Notes under the pieces: generated by a model | The model's database searches: none | Seen by the model: only the letters and a program-made list of their open reading frames with translations | What the model was told of the DNA's origin: nothing | Made by a program: the position numbers and the translations under genes | Part shown: positions 43,299 through 53,949 of the stretch, piece by piece | How the letters are laid out: every line of letters starts with the position of its first letter | How positions within the stretch are numbered: the first letter of the stretch is position 1 | Assembly: GCA_021776245.1 (NCBI GenBank) | Contig: JAJFGF010000035.1 | Span: 1 to 64,000 of the forward strand | Origin: Hyphococcus sp. | GTDB taxonomy: Bacteria > Pseudomonadota > Alphaproteobacteria > Caulobacterales > Parvularculaceae | DNA length: 64,000 bases | Reading direction: 5' to 3'

Positions 43299-46200
43299 CT
43301 ATTCGCCGAGGGATAACAGCCGGACATCGCCGCCGGCGGCGGTGGTATTGATGGAGAGCGTGCGCTCGGTTGCAAAGCGCCAGGGCTCATCCAGGCTGGA
43401 AAGAAGCGGAACGATAGGGCCGGTCCGCGTTGCAAGGATCTTTTCAATCGCGGCGCGGCCGTCGCTGCCGCCGTCATAGACCACGGCGCTGACACGGTCG
43501 TCGAGAAGCAGTGCTGCGCGCACCGGGCCCGGAAAACAATGAGTGACGCCCGGCAACTGGTCTGCGGCGCATTCCATCGCGGTCGAAATGCGAGCGGCGT
43601 CGGGATCGGTGGCGATCACGCAATTACCGGCGGCGAGCGCCATGGCGATTTGACGATAGGTCGCTTTCGCATCGCCGCCGCCGAGACACAGCGCGACGCC
43701 GCGACCGCGCAGCCGCAAGGTATTTGATTCGCCCGTCGGTCCGGGAAGTTCGATGGCTTGCTGAAACCCTGTTTGATAAAGGATCGCGCCGCCAATGAGA
43801 AATTGCGCCGCATCCGGAACATCTTCAGCGGCGCGGCGCATGACTGCGCCGCGATCGAGATTATTCCAGGCGTGATAGTCGGCGTTTGCTGCATTGAGCT
43901 CGTTGTCTTCGGCGGCGGGCAGGAGTTCGTCTGCAATTTCAATTATTTTTCCGCCGCTCGGACGGGCGCGTTTTGTCAGCGCCTTTAGATAATGCGGACC
44001 GCCGGCTTTCGGGCCGGTTCCCGATAAGCCTTCGCCGCCAAACGGCTGGACGCCGACGACAGCGCCGATCTGATTGCGGTTGATATAAAGATTGCCGGTG
44101 CGGGCGCGGCGCGAGATCGCATGCATTGTTTCGTCGATCCGCGTATGGGCGCCCATGGTAAGGCCAAAACCAAGCCCATTGATATCGTCAACAAGCGCCT
44201 CGAGCCGTTCAGCCTTGAACCGGACCACATGCAACACCGGTCCGAAGATTTCCTGTTTTAGATCACTCAGCGAAGCGATCTCGAAAGCCGCCGGCCGGAT
44301 AAAGGTTCCGTCCTTCGCGTTGTCGATTGCCGGCGCCCGCGCAATCAGCTTCGCTTCACTCTCCAGCCGCTTTATATGTTGCGCGATCTCTTCACGGGCG
44401 CTCGCATCGATCACCGGGCCCACATCGGTTGAAAGAAAAGACGGATCGCTGGTGACGAGTTCGGCCATGGCGCCGCTGAGCATTTCCGTAAACCGGTCCG
44501 CAATGTCGTCCTGGACGCAAACAACGCGGCAGGCGGAACAACGCTGCCCTGCGCTTTGAAACGCTGAGGCGATCGTATCTTTCACCGCCTGTTCCAATAA
44601 CGCTGTCGAATCGATGATCATGGCGTTAATGCCGCCGGTTTCGGCGATCAGCGCTGCGTCATGCTTGCCGCTTTCAACAAGGCTCTTTTTGATCGTCTGA
44701 GCGACTTGCGTCGAGCCGGTAAAAATGACGCCGCCAATATCGGGATGAGCGACCAGCGGCGTGCCGATTGTCGATCCGCCGCCGGGAAGAAAATGAAGGG
44801 CTCCGCCGGGTATGCCAGCCTCATGAAGCAGTTTGACGGCTTCAAAGGCAATCAGCGGCGTTTGCCCTGCGGGCTTGGCGACGACACAGTTCCCGGCGGC
44901 AAGGCCGGCTGAAACCTGGCCAAGAAAAATCGCCAACGGAAAATTCCACGGTGAGATGCAGGCAACGACCCCAATCGGTTCGCTGGTCAGTTTTTCCGCC
45001 TCGTCGGCGTAATATCTGAGAAAGTCCACGGCCTCGCGCAATTCGGCTACGGCGTCCGGCCAGCTCTTGCCCGCTTCGAATACCGCCAAAGTCATAAAAT
45101 GCGCGCCTCGCTGTTCCATTAAATCGGCGGCGCGGCGCAAGGCGTTGGCGCGTGATGCGACAGGGGTTGCCGCCCATTGCGGCGAAAAGGCCGCAGCCGC
45201 AGCGCAAGCGTCATCGACTTCGTGCGCGCCGACGCTTTCAACCGATCCGACTGCATCGGTGAGGTTTGCGGGATTAGTCGCCGGGGCGATGACGCCTGCG
45301 CGCAATTTGCCATTGATGATCGCCCGTGCGGCGATTGGCGCCAGACTTTCGCGTGCTGCCGGCGCCATCGCCGTCGCCACCGGCGGATGGGTCTCGTCCC
45401 ATCCTTTGGCGGCGAGGCGGCCGCCCAGATGGTCACGCGGCGCCGGGATATTCGGATTTTCAATCGGATTAAGCGCCGCTATTTCCTCAAGCGGGTCGGC
45501 AACGACATCGTCCACAGACAGATCGGGATCGATCAGCTGATTGACGAAAGACGAATTGGCGCCATTTTCCAAAAGCCGGCGCACAAGATAAGGCAGCAGT
45601 TCTTTATGGCCGCCAACCGGCGCATAGATGCGTGAACGCACGCCATGTTCGGTCAGGCTGTCATGCAAGGCTTCGCCCATGCCGTGCAGGCGCTGCAATT
45701 CATAGTCCGTATAATTGCCCGCCATTTCCCGCACCATCGTTGCGGTCAGCGCATTGTGGGTCGCAAATTGCGGATAGAAATAATCCGTCGCGGTCAGAAG
45801 TTTTCGCGCGCAGGCAAGATAGCTGAGATCGGTTGAAACCTTTCGCGTAAACACCGGGTAGCTCTCAAGGCCCATCACTTGCGCGCGCTTGATTTCAGAA
45901 TCCCAATAGGCCCCTTTGACCAGGCGCACCATAATCCGCCGTCCGGTATCGTGGGCAACGGCGGCCAGCCAGTCGATGACAAAGGATGCGCGCCGCTGAT
46001 AGGCTTGCACGACGACGCCGAAACCGTCCCAATTTTGCAGGTCGGGATCGCGCATCAGGCGTTCGATCAGATCGAGGGAAAGATCGAGGCGGTCGGCTTC
46101 TTCGGCGTCGATGGTAAAACCCATATTGGCGGCTTTGGCTTTCACTGCGAGCGCGCGTGTTCGCTCGCCGAGCTCGTCAAGCACACGGGCTTTTTTGCCA

Positions 46201-46976
46201 TATTCGTATCGCGGATGCAGCGCCGAAAGCTTGACCGAAATGCCGGGATTGCCGGCGGCTTTGTCACTTGTGGAGCGTTCCGCGATGGCGGCGATGGCCT
46301 GCTCATAATCATGAAAATAATGCTCAGCATCACTTTGCGTATGCGCAGCCTCGCCGAGCATATCGTAGGAAAAGAGATAGCCGTTCCTGGCGTATTTCTC
46401 GCCGCGCCTCATGGCTTCGTTGATGGTCTCGCCGAGAACAAAATGCTCGCCCATGATGCGCATCGCCTGCGCCACTGACGCGCGGATCACCGGTTCGCCA
46501 AGCCTGTCGAGGGCGCTTTTCGTCGCCGCCGCCATGCGGCGGAGGGGATCTTTGGCTTCGATCTCGTCGAGCCAGGCGGCGGTCAGCATGAGCGCCCGGG
46601 TTGAAAAATTGACCAGTGGAAAGGGGCTCGCGCCTGCATGAGCCGCCCAGTCGCCCGCCTCAATCTTGTCTTCGATCAGAGCGTTTGCGGTCGCGGCGTC
46701 CGGCGTGCGCAACAGGGCTTCGGCCAGGCGCATTAAAGTAACGCCTTCGGCCGTCGAGAGCCCGTATTCCTGAAGAAATTTGTCAATCAGGCCGGAGCGG
46801 ACGGCGTTCGCCCGCGCCAGCTCAACGAATTCGGTGGCATTTGTCTGCGCGCGGCTTCTCATTTCCGGCGCCAGCGCTGTTTCAGCGACGAGGGCAGGGA
46901 CAAGCGTCGCCTCGGCCACGAGATAGTGATCTCGAATAATGGCGCGCAAGGCGTCAAGCGAAACAGGTGCAAGCAT
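43299..46976 (-). CDS. putA: bifunctional proline dehydrogenase / L-glutamate gamma-semialdehyde dehydrogenase
   Basis: A 1225-residue enzyme that oxidises proline to glutamate. The PRODH barrel (~130-470) includes ISVKLSALHPRYEYGKK, DAEEADRLDLSLDLIE, MVRLVKGAYWDSEIKRAQ and FATHNALTA. The P5CDH domain follows with FPLAIFLGQVSAGLAAGNCVVAKPA, GGVIFTGSTQVA, the Glu of ALIAETGGINAMIID and the catalytic Cys in SAGQRCSACRVVC (~residue 810). A C-terminal aldehyde-dehydrogenase-like extension ends the chain, as in long PutA types. There is no N-terminal ribbon-helix-helix, so it is not a self-repressor. Confidence 0.96.
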   Translation of the reverse strand: MLAPVSLDALRAIIRDHYLVAEATLVPALVAETALAPEMRSRAQTNATEFVELARANAVRSGLIDKFLQEYGLSTAEGVTLMRLAEALLRTPDAATANALIEDKIEAGDWAAHAGASPFPLVNFSTRALMLTAAWLDEIEAKDPLRRMAAATKSALDRLGEPVIRASVAQAMRIMGEHFVLGETINEAMRRGEKYARNGYLFSYDMLGEAAHTQSDAEHYFHDYEQAIAAIAERSTSDKAAGNPGISVKLSALHPRYEYGKKARVLDELGERTRALAVKAKAANMGFTIDAEEADRLDLSLDLIERLMRDPDLQNWDGFGVVVQAYQRRASFVIDWLAAVAHDTGRRIMVRLVKGAYWDSEIKRAQVMGLESYPVFTRKVSTDLSYLACARKLLTATDYFYPQFATHNALTATMVREMAGNYTDYELQRLHGMGEALHDSLTEHGVRSRIYAPVGGHKELLPYLVRRLLENGANSSFVNQLIDPDLSVDDVVADPLEEIAALNPIENPNIPAPRDHLGGRLAAKGWDETHPPVATAMAPAARESLAPIAARAIINGKLRAGVIAPATNPANLTDAVGSVESVGAHEVDDACAAAAAFSPQWAATPVASRANALRRAADLMEQRGAHFMTLAVFEAGKSWPDAVAELREAVDFLRYYADEAEKLTSEPIGVVACISPWNFPLAIFLGQVSAGLAAGNCVVAKPAGQTPLIAFEAVKLLHEAGIPGGALHFLPGGGSTIGTPLVAHPDIGGVIFTGSTQVAQTIKKSLVESGKHDAALIAETGGINAMIIDSTALLEQAVKDTIASAFQSAGQRCSACRVVCVQDDIADRFTEMLSGAMAELVTSDPSFLSTDVGPVIDASAREEIAQHIKRLESEAKLIARAPAIDNAKDGTFIRPAAFEIASLSDLKQEIFGPVLHVVRFKAERLEALVDDINGLGFGLTMGAHTRIDETMHAISRRARTGNLYINRNQIGAVVGVQPFGGEGLSGTGPKAGGPHYLKALTKRARPSGGKIIEIADELLPAAEDNELNAANADYHAWNNLDRGAVMRRAAEDVPDAAQFLIGGAILYQTGFQQAIELPGPTGESNTLRLRGRGVALCLGGGDAKATYRQIAMALAAGNCVIATDPDAARISTAMECAADQLPGVTHCFPGPVRAALLLDDRVSAVVYDGGSDGRAAIEKILATRTGPIVPLLSSLDEPWRFATERTLSINTTAAGGDVRLLSLGE

Positions 46977-47223
46977 GATCAGACCCTAAAAACCCGGAAT
47001 TTGCCGCCTCGCTTAGCGCTTTGCTTCTCGTCTGTCATGTCCCGTTCGGCCAGGTCATAAAATTTGATTAGAATTGACTTTCTAAACCCGGTTTCGGGCG
47101 CTGCACGCGGCCATTGCGCGGGTCCACAGCGGGGCCTAACTAAAGACCGGATGGCGCCGGATTTTGCCGCCTGCGCACCGCTGATTTATGACAGCCGACC
47201 CCAATGCTGAAAGGACGCCCCTA

Positions 47224-48432
47224 ATGACCGAAGCCTATATTTACGACGCCGTTCGCACCCCGCGCGGCAAAGGCAAGGCCGATGGCAGCCTGCACGAAAT
47301 CACCCCGGTCCAGCTCGCGACCCAGGTTCTTGAAGCGGTCCGGGACCGCAATGAAATCGATGCAGGCGAAATTGAAGATGTGGCGTTTGGATGTGTGTCG
47401 CCTGTCGGCGAACAGGGCGCGGTGGTTACCCGCACCGCAATCCTCAATGCCGGTTATCCGGAAACCACCTCAGGTATTCAGGTCAATCGCTTCTGCGCCT
47501 CGGGTCTGGAAGCAATCAACATCGCCGCAGCGAAAGTAAAAGCCGGCGAGGCGGATCTGACGATTGGCGGCGGCGTTGAACATATGAGTCGCGTTCCCAT
47601 GGGTTCTGACGGCGGCGCCTGGCCGACCGATCCGGAAACAGCGTTCAAGACGTATTTTGTGCCGCAAGGGATTTCCGCTGATTTGATCGCGACGAAATAC
47701 GGCTTCTCCCGCGATGATGTGGACGCCTATGCGGTTGAAAGCCAGAAGCGCGCCGCGCAATCCTGGAAAGAAAAACGATTTGAAAAATCGATTGTCCCGG
47801 TGAGAGATGTGATCGGCGAAGTCGCGCTTGATCACGACGAGACCGTGCGCGCGAACACTGATATGCAATCGCTCGGCGCATTGTCGCCATCTTTTACGAT
47901 GTTCGGTGAAAATTTCGGCTTTGACGCCGTCGCTTTGCAAAAATATGCGGACCTTGAAAAAATCAACCACGTCCATCATGCGGGCAATTCTTCCGGTATT
48001 GTTGACGGCGCGGCCGCCGTGCTGGTCGGCAATGAAGAGATTGGCAAAAAACTGGGGCTCAGGCCCCGGGTGCGCATTCGCTCAATGGCGTCGATTGGTT
48101 CGGAACCGACGATCATGCTCACCGGCCCTGAATTTGCCGCCAAAAAAGCCCTTGCAAAGGCCGGCATGACCCCCGGCGATATTGATCTTTGGGAATTGAA
48201 CGAAGCTTTTGCGTCGGTTGTGTTGCGTTTTATGCAGGCGCTCGACATTGATCACTCGGATATCAACGTCAATGGCGGCGCGATTGCTATGGGTCATCCG
48301 CTTGGCGCGACCGGCGCGATGATCATGGGCACCATGGTCGATGAGCTTGAGCGATCGGGCAAGAATACCGCTCTCATCACGCTTTGTATCGGCGCCGGCA
48401 TGGGCACGGCGACGATTATTGAACGCGTTTAA
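47224..48432 (+). CDS. fadA: acetyl-CoA C-acyltransferase (thiolase)
   Basis: A 402-residue thiolase for the last step of beta-oxidation. The nucleophile Cys is in [12 protein letters not shown] (~residue 90). The C-terminal [18 protein letters not shown] holds the His, and [17 protein letters not shown] the second Cys. ATG 47224 has AAAGGACG upstream; the track ORF starts 12 codons earlier without a ribosome site. It is 27 bp upstream of the FadB/FadJ-type gene and surely co-transcribed. The symbol rests on this pairing. Confidence 0.93.
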   Translation: MTEAYIYDAVRTPRGKGKADGSLHEITPVQLATQVLEAVRDRNEIDAGEIEDVAFGCVSPVGEQGAVVTRTAILNAGYPETTSGIQVNRFCASGLEAINIAAAKVKAGEADLTIGGGVEHMSRVPMGSDGGAWPTDPETAFKTYFVPQGISADLIATKYGFSRDDVDAYAVESQKRAAQSWKEKRFEKSIVPVRDVIGEVALDHDETVRANTDMQSLGALSPSFTMFGENFGFDAVALQKYADLEKINHVHHAGNSSGIVDGAAAVLVGNEEIGKKLGLRPRVRIRSMASIGSEPTIMLTGPEFAAKKALAKAGMTPGDIDLWELNEAFASVVLRFMQALDIDHSDINVNGGAIAMGHPLGATGAMIMGTMVDELERSGKNTALITLCIGAGMGTATIIERV

Positions 48433-48459
48433 TTTCAGACAATAATACGGACGGAAACG

Positions 48460-50652
48460 ATGTCATACGAAACCATCACAGTTGATACTGATAGCGACGG
48501 CATTGCGCTGGTGACCATCGATTTGCCAGGCGTGTCGATGAATGTCTGGAACGAGGCGCTGATGCGAGACTTCAGCGCGTTCGTTGACGATTTCGCCGCC
48601 AATGATGAAATCAAGGGCGCGGTCATTACGTCGGGCAAGGCCTCCGGGTTTCTAGCCGGCGCTGATCTGCGCATGCTGGGCGGAGTGAAAGCGTCTTCGA
48701 TAACAGAAGCTTTTGAGAGCGCCTTTGGGCTGAACGCCATGTTGCGCAAGCTTGAAACCAGCGGCCATCCGGCAAAAGCGCTCCAGAACGGCCAGGCTCA
48801 CGCCAAACCTGTGGCGGCTGCCGTCAACGGTCTTGCGCTTGGCGGCGGGCTTGAGCTGGTGCTCGCCTGTCATCATCGCGTCATCGCGGACAATCCGAAA
48901 ATCCAGCTGGGCGTTCCCGAAGTGCAAGTGGGCCTGTTGCCCGGCGGCGGCGGCACCCAGCGTATTCCGCGCCTCGCCGGTCTTCAAAACGCTGCGATGA
49001 TGGCGACGCAAGGAAAACCGATCGATCCCAATACTGCGAAAAGCTACGGCATTATTCAGGAAATCGTTCCTGCCGAAGAAGTCGTCGCGAAAGCAAAGGA
49101 ATGGGTCAAAGCCAATCCAAAAGTAACCCAGCCATGGGACAAAAAGGGCTTCAAATATCCCGGCGGCGGCGGCGCCATGGACCCCCGCGCAGTGCAATTC
49201 TTTATGGCGGCAAACGCCATGGCGCAAAGCCAGGCGCAACATAACTATCCGGCAATTCAGGCGATCTTGTCATGTCTTTATGAGGGATCGATTGTGCCGT
49301 TCGACACGGCGATCCGCATCGAGTCGAAATATTTCACAAAACTTCTTTCCGGTCCGACCTCCAGGAATATGATCCGTACACTGTTTATTAACAAGCAGGC
49401 GGCGGAAAAGGGTGAACAGCGCCCGAAAGACGTCCCCGCAACCGATATCAAGCGCGTCGGCGTTCTCGGCGCCGGCATGATGGGCGCCGGCATCGCCTAT
49501 GTGACAGCAAAAGGCGGCATGGATGTTGTGTTGCTCGACCGCGATCTTGACTATGCGGAAAAAGGCAAAGCCTATTCAGCCAAGATCGTTGAAAAAGGCG
49601 TATCGCGCGGCAAGGTCACGAAAGAAAAGGGTGAAGCCTTGCTGGCCCGGATCACGCCGACGACGGATTATAACGATCTAAAAGACGTTGATATGATTAT
49701 CGAGGCGGTGTTTGAAGACCCGGATGTCAAATCCGATGTGATCAAGAAAGCCGAAGCGGTAATTGGCAAGGATGTTATTTTCGCATCAAACACATCGACC
49801 CTGCCGATCACGGGGCTGGCAAAATATTCAGAACGCCCGGATCAATTCATCGGCATTCACTTCTTCTCGCCGGTAGACAAGATGCCGCTTGTCGAAATCA
49901 TTCCTGGCGATAAATCCGGCGACCGTTCGCTGGCGACGGCGCTCGATTATGTGCGCCAGATCAAAAAGACGCCGATCGTCGTAAAGGATACGCGCGGTTT
50001 TTACACAAACCGCGTCGTGCCGCCTTATCTCGGCGAAGCGATGATCATGGTGCAGGAAGGCATAAAGCCGGCGCTGATTGAAAACGCCGCCAAATCCCTC
50101 GGCATGCCGGTGGGCCCGTTAGCGCTGACCGATGAAACGTCCCTGTCGTTGGGGCACATGCTGATGCAGTCGACCAAGAAAGAACTGGGCGATCAGTATA
50201 AACCATCAGGCAATGAAGAACTGCTCGAAAAAATGGTGGTGACGCTTGGCCGTCATGGCCGCAAATCCGGCGGCGGATTTTATGAGTATCCCGAAGGCGG
50301 CAAAAAGCATTTGTGGCAGGGCCTTTCCGAACATTTCCCGGTCGCCGACGAACAGCCGAGCGTCGAAGAGGTCAAAGAGCGTCTGTTATACGCACAGCTT
50401 GTGCCGGCGGCGCAGTGTTTTGCTGAAGGCATTGTTTCCGATCCGCAATCGGCTGACCTTGGCGCTATATTCGGCTGGGGTTTTGCGCCATGGACCGGCG
50501 GGCCCATGAGCCACATCGATACGATCGGTATGGAAACGTTTGTCCGCAAAGCCGAAAGTCTCGCCCAGAAATACGGCGCGCGATTCAATCCGCCGCAAAG
50601 CTTCCGCGATATGGCAAAAGCCGGCGACAAGCTTTACGGCAAGGCGGCGTAG
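48460..50652 (+). CDS. 3-hydroxyacyl-CoA dehydrogenase / enoyl-CoA hydratase (FadB/FadJ-type)
   Basis: A 730-residue trifunctional-type alpha subunit. The N-terminal crotonase domain has both catalytic glutamates in GLALGGGLELVLACHH and GVPEVQVGLLPGGGGTQRIPRL, with SGFLAGADLRML as oxyanion loop. The Rossmann domain of HAD begins at GVLGAGMMGAGIAYV (~330), with FASNTSTLPITGLAK and IGIHFFSPVDKMPLVEII (catalytic His). The C-terminal 3HCDH repeats follow. With the thiolase it forms a soluble beta-oxidation complex. Confidence 0.95.
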   Translation: MSYETITVDTDSDGIALVTIDLPGVSMNVWNEALMRDFSAFVDDFAANDEIKGAVITSGKASGFLAGADLRMLGGVKASSITEAFESAFGLNAMLRKLETSGHPAKALQNGQAHAKPVAAAVNGLALGGGLELVLACHHRVIADNPKIQLGVPEVQVGLLPGGGGTQRIPRLAGLQNAAMMATQGKPIDPNTAKSYGIIQEIVPAEEVVAKAKEWVKANPKVTQPWDKKGFKYPGGGGAMDPRAVQFFMAANAMAQSQAQHNYPAIQAILSCLYEGSIVPFDTAIRIESKYFTKLLSGPTSRNMIRTLFINKQAAEKGEQRPKDVPATDIKRVGVLGAGMMGAGIAYVTAKGGMDVVLLDRDLDYAEKGKAYSAKIVEKGVSRGKVTKEKGEALLARITPTTDYNDLKDVDMIIEAVFEDPDVKSDVIKKAEAVIGKDVIFASNTSTLPITGLAKYSERPDQFIGIHFFSPVDKMPLVEIIPGDKSGDRSLATALDYVRQIKKTPIVVKDTRGFYTNRVVPPYLGEAMIMVQEGIKPALIENAAKSLGMPVGPLALTDETSLSLGHMLMQSTKKELGDQYKPSGNEELLEKMVVTLGRHGRKSGGGFYEYPEGGKKHLWQGLSEHFPVADEQPSVEEVKERLLYAQLVPAAQCFAEGIVSDPQSADLGAIFGWGFAPWTGGPMSHIDTIGMETFVRKAESLAQKYGARFNPPQSFRDMAKAGDKLYGKAA

Positions 50653-50785
50653 GGATAATTATCGTCATTGGCGGGTCTGCGGCGCGCCGCCTGCACCGCG
50701 GACGCGATGATGGAAATCGGCGGCGCGGGACGCGTATCCGGCGCTGCGCCGTGCGGTCCAAATGCAGACGCTTTTTGACGCAGCG

Positions 50786-52408
50786 CTAAACCGCTGACAA
50801 ATTATATTCGGCAGCTTTGGCGATCGCCGCCGCCCGCGTTGGACAGATGTTTTGAGCCTTAATTTTTTGTAAAACCCCGATCGATCTGAGTGTTTGCTCA
50901 GCAGCGCCCGACAATCCGGCGACAAGGCAAATCCGTCCCGAAGCCGTGCTGGCGGTTATGAGCTCGTTGATGGCAAAAGCGGCGGTCGTATCGATGCCGG
51001 CGGCGTGGGTGAAATCATAGATTACTGCTTTGCTCTCAACTTCAGCCGAGCCTGCGCGCTTTACGAGCTCACGCGCGGAGGCGTAGGAGAAACGGCCGCG
51101 CAAGGACACGACCAGAATACGACCCTGCTGCTGTTCAAGAATTTTTCTTTCTTCCGCATCGAAATCATCACCGTCGTTGGGTAATGCAACGCTGGTGACT
51201 CCCTTCAACTCTTCAGACTCCATCCATTGCGCCGTTACAAAACTCGCGAGGATCAGCCCAACCGCGACCGCTGTGATGAGATCGACAAAAACAGTGAGGC
51301 CGAGCGTGATCAGCATCACCGCGACTTTGGCGCGCGGTGCCGTTCTGATGTGGCGCAGATAATTCCAGTCGATAATATCCCAACCGACTTTCATCAAGAT
51401 ACCGGCGAGGGCGGCATGGGGAATGCGTTCCGCCAATGGGCTGAGACCAAGGACAAGCGAAAGGAGAATAGCGGCATGAAGGGCGCCGGAGACGCGGGTG
51501 CGACCGCCGGCGCGCACATTGACGACCGTTCGCATGGTCGCGCCGGCGCCCGGCAGGCCGCCAATTAATCCGGCAACCATGTTGCCGATTCCCTGCCCAA
51601 TCAGTTCCCGGTTGGAATTGTGATGTGTGCGCGTGATCGAATCGGCGACGAGCGAGGTCAATAAACTGTCAATGGAGCCCAGCAGCGCCAGAATGAAGGC
51701 CGGCTGCAGCATTGCCGGCAGTTGTGTTAGGGCAAAGGCAGGAAAATGAAGGGCGGGAAGTCCGTTTGGAACATCGCCGATTATTGGCGCGTCCTGGAAG
51801 ACAAAAGCGGCAAGCAATGTACCAATAACCAGCGCAGCCAATGGCGGCGGCAATATTCGCCGCAGCGACGACGGCCAAAAAACCATCACCGCCAATGCAA
51901 TAACGGCAATCACAAACGCATGCGGATTGCCCCCAAGAGCGATTTCCGGAAACGCGCGAACCGCCCCGAGGGTTCCCCCGTCAGCGGCGGCGACGCCGAA
52001 AAAAGGGAGAATCTGAATAAGGATGATGATCGCGCCGATCCCGGACATAAAGCCGGAAATAACCGAATAAGGCGTATAGGAAACATACCGGCCGACGCGC
52101 AAGAGGCCGAACATCACCTGGAACAAACCGCCCAGGACAACAATTGCAAAGGCCTCCGAGATATTGTCCGCATGCAGCGCAACGATTGTCGCCATCACCA
52201 CTGTCATTGGGCCGGTGGGCCCGGAAACCTGCGCAGGCGTTCCGCCAAACACGGCCGCAAAGAACCCGACCGCTATGGCGCCATAGAGACCGGCAATCGG
52301 CCCGAGGCCGGAAGCAACGCCAAACGCCAGAGCGAGGGGCAGGGCGACAACAGCGGCGGTCACGCCGCCAAAAACATCGCCGCTAATTCTGTTAAGGGAC
52401 GCGTTCAA
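50786..52408 (-). CDS. SulP-family anion transporter with STAS domain
   Basis: A 540-residue SLC26-like carrier. The membrane domain (~1-390) starts VFGGVTAAVVALPLALAFGVASGLGPIAGLYGAIAVGF, followed by GPTGPMTVVMATIVAL and GLIGGLPGAGATMRTVVNVRAGGRTRVSGALHA, all SulP signatures. The cytosolic STAS domain is at ~430-540 (ILVVSLRGRFSYASARELV). Possible substrates are sulfate, bicarbonate or other anions; sequence alone does not decide. Monocistronic, upstream neighbour DUF1003 on the same strand. Confidence 0.93.
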   Translation of the reverse strand: MNASLNRISGDVFGGVTAAVVALPLALAFGVASGLGPIAGLYGAIAVGFFAAVFGGTPAQVSGPTGPMTVVMATIVALHADNISEAFAIVVLGGLFQVMFGLLRVGRYVSYTPYSVISGFMSGIGAIIILIQILPFFGVAAADGGTLGAVRAFPEIALGGNPHAFVIAVIALAVMVFWPSSLRRILPPPLAALVIGTLLAAFVFQDAPIIGDVPNGLPALHFPAFALTQLPAMLQPAFILALLGSIDSLLTSLVADSITRTHHNSNRELIGQGIGNMVAGLIGGLPGAGATMRTVVNVRAGGRTRVSGALHAAILLSLVLGLSPLAERIPHAALAGILMKVGWDIIDWNYLRHIRTAPRAKVAVMLITLGLTVFVDLITAVAVGLILASFVTAQWMESEELKGVTSVALPNDGDDFDAEERKILEQQQGRILVVSLRGRFSYASARELVKRAGSAEVESKAVIYDFTHAAGIDTTAAFAINELITASTASGRICLVAGLSGAAEQTLRSIGVLQKIKAQNICPTRAAAIAKAAEYNLSAV

Positions 52409-52528
52409 ATAACACTCCTGATTGTCGCCGCCTTTTTTTGATTGCCGTAACCCGGACGGCTATTTCGCAGGCGGTCAATTATTGTTGATCGGGGTTGGAT
52501 TTTAAAAAGGCGACCTAATCGCGCCCGT

Positions 52529-53083
52529 TCAATTGCGCCTTGCCCTGAGTAGTGACTCCAGCATTTCAATTTGCTGAGATTGTTGTGCGATCAACCCGGT
52601 CAACTGGTTCTGGCGCATTTCATCGAGCTTTTCGTGCAGCTGCATGATTTCAAGTTCGGATTTGAGATTGACCTCGTAATCATGGCCGGCGACGGCGCGA
52701 TCTTTCGCGGCCTGCCGGTTCTGAGACATCATGATGATCGGCGCCTGGACCGCCGCGAGCATTGAGAGAATGAGATTTAAAAAAATGAACGGATAGGGAT
52801 CGAATGCGCTGCGATAGGCGGCCGCCAGGATCAGATTGCCGCCAACCCAGGCAGCGAGAACGGCGCCGAACAGGATGATAAATTTCCATGAACCGCCAAA
52901 TTCGGCGACTTTGTCGGCCAGACGGTCGCCAAACCCTGTCTCTGCATCTATTTCCCGATTTATGTTGCGCGCAATGCGCCGGCGCGCCGACAGTCGTTCA
53001 AGCACCCGCCGTTCACGGTCGGTCAGGTCCTCCGGTTTTAAATTAAAAAATTGAGTGGCGAGGGTTTTAAGGTCTGTTGCCAT
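52529..53083 (-). CDS. DUF1003 family membrane protein
   Basis: A 184-residue protein with the DUF1003 core: DRLADKVAEFGGSWKFIILFGAVLAAWVGGN then YPFIFLNLILSMLAAVQAPIIMMSQNRQAAKDR, giving two membrane helices, and a C-terminal coiled-coil (KSELEIMQLHEKLDEMRQNQLTGLIAQQSQQIEMLE). Function unknown. It lies among the SulP and CBS genes on the same strand, but the gaps (120-170 bp) suggest separate transcripts. Confidence 0.92.
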   Translation of the reverse strand: MATDLKTLATQFFNLKPEDLTDRERRVLERLSARRRIARNINREIDAETGFGDRLADKVAEFGGSWKFIILFGAVLAAWVGGNLILAAAYRSAFDPYPFIFLNLILSMLAAVQAPIIMMSQNRQAAKDRAVAGHDYEVNLKSELEIMQLHEKLDEMRQNQLTGLIAQQSQQIEMLESLLRARRN

Positions 53084-53253
53084 GTCCGGATCCCGTATCG
53101 CTGAGCTGTTGTCGTTTTATTCTATACCCGAGAAGGCTGTGGTGGCGACGCAATATTTGCGCCGGGCGTTTTGCGGGTAACGGACCCGGCGCGGAATTCA
53201 GCGATTATTCGACTGCGACAAAAGTGTCGTCAGCAAATGGTCGGACGGGCATC

Positions 53254-53703
53254 CTATGCAGCGGATGACGCCTTCATCGCGATGACAACGTCTTTGAGCA
53301 CATTCAGCTCAAGTTGTTCATCCTCGTGTAATCTTCGCAATATGTCTTTTATCGACATGATGGCGAGCACCTCGCCCTTATCGACAACAACCAGATGGCG
53401 TATCTTGTGATATCCCATAAGATCGAGCGCACCGGCCAAATTCTCTTCCGGCGTGCATGTGACGACGTCGGAGGTCATCGCCTGGGACACCGAAATGTTT
53501 CCGATATTTCCATTGTTTGACGTGAGCGCTTTAATGATGTCATGGTCCGTTAAAATGCCTTCGAGAGTCCCGTCTTTATCAAGAATCACGATTGCGTTGA
53601 CGCACTGATCGGTCATCATTTTCGCTGCGAAAAGCAGCATGTCGCCTGATTCACATTTTGCCAAAGTGGTTTGATCTGAATTGATAATGGCGTTGACTTT
53701 CAT
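53254..53703 (-). CDS. tandem CBS-domain protein
   Basis: A 149-residue protein made of two CBS motifs: LLFAAKMMTDQCVNAIVILDKDGTLEGILTDHDII (first) and ISVSQAMTSDVVTCTPEENLAGALDLMGYHKIRHLVVVDKGEVLAIMSIKDILR (second). Such free-standing pairs bind adenine nucleotides and act as energy sensors. ATG 53703 marks the start of the fold; the track ORF runs further upstream. Monocistronic. Confidence 0.92.
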   Translation of the reverse strand: MKVNAIINSDQTTLAKCESGDMLLFAAKMMTDQCVNAIVILDKDGTLEGILTDHDIIKALTSNNGNIGNISVSQAMTSDVVTCTPEENLAGALDLMGYHKIRHLVVVDKGEVLAIMSIKDILRRLHEDEQLELNVLKDVVIAMKASSAA

Positions 53704-53810
53704 CTTACGCTCCCAGGTTGGTCGTGGTTGATTGAAATTTATTCTTGATTGCACCGCGCCGCACGTGCGAATGCGCGCATGGCGCCATAAATCCGGATGA
53801 TCCTTATACG

Positions 53811-53856
53811 GAAAAAAAGAGCGGAAGCGGTCAATGAACTACCCACCGCTTCCGCT
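53811..53856 (-). terminator. rho-independent terminator for the 53950-54354 gene
   Basis: On the minus strand AGCGGAAGCGGT pairs with ACCGCTTCCGCT (12 bp), followed by CTTTTTTTCC. Confidence 0.92.
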
Positions 53857-53949
53857 GCAGTTGCGCCATGAATGTACAATATCGAGAGCGGTCGCTCCTC
53901 TATCCGGGGTTTCCGGCAGCCTGTCATTGAATAGTCCGCAACAGCGATC

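Noticed and set aside
53739-53927. 62-aa minus-strand ORF
   Set aside because: Runs through a strong rho-independent terminator belonging to the upstream gene.
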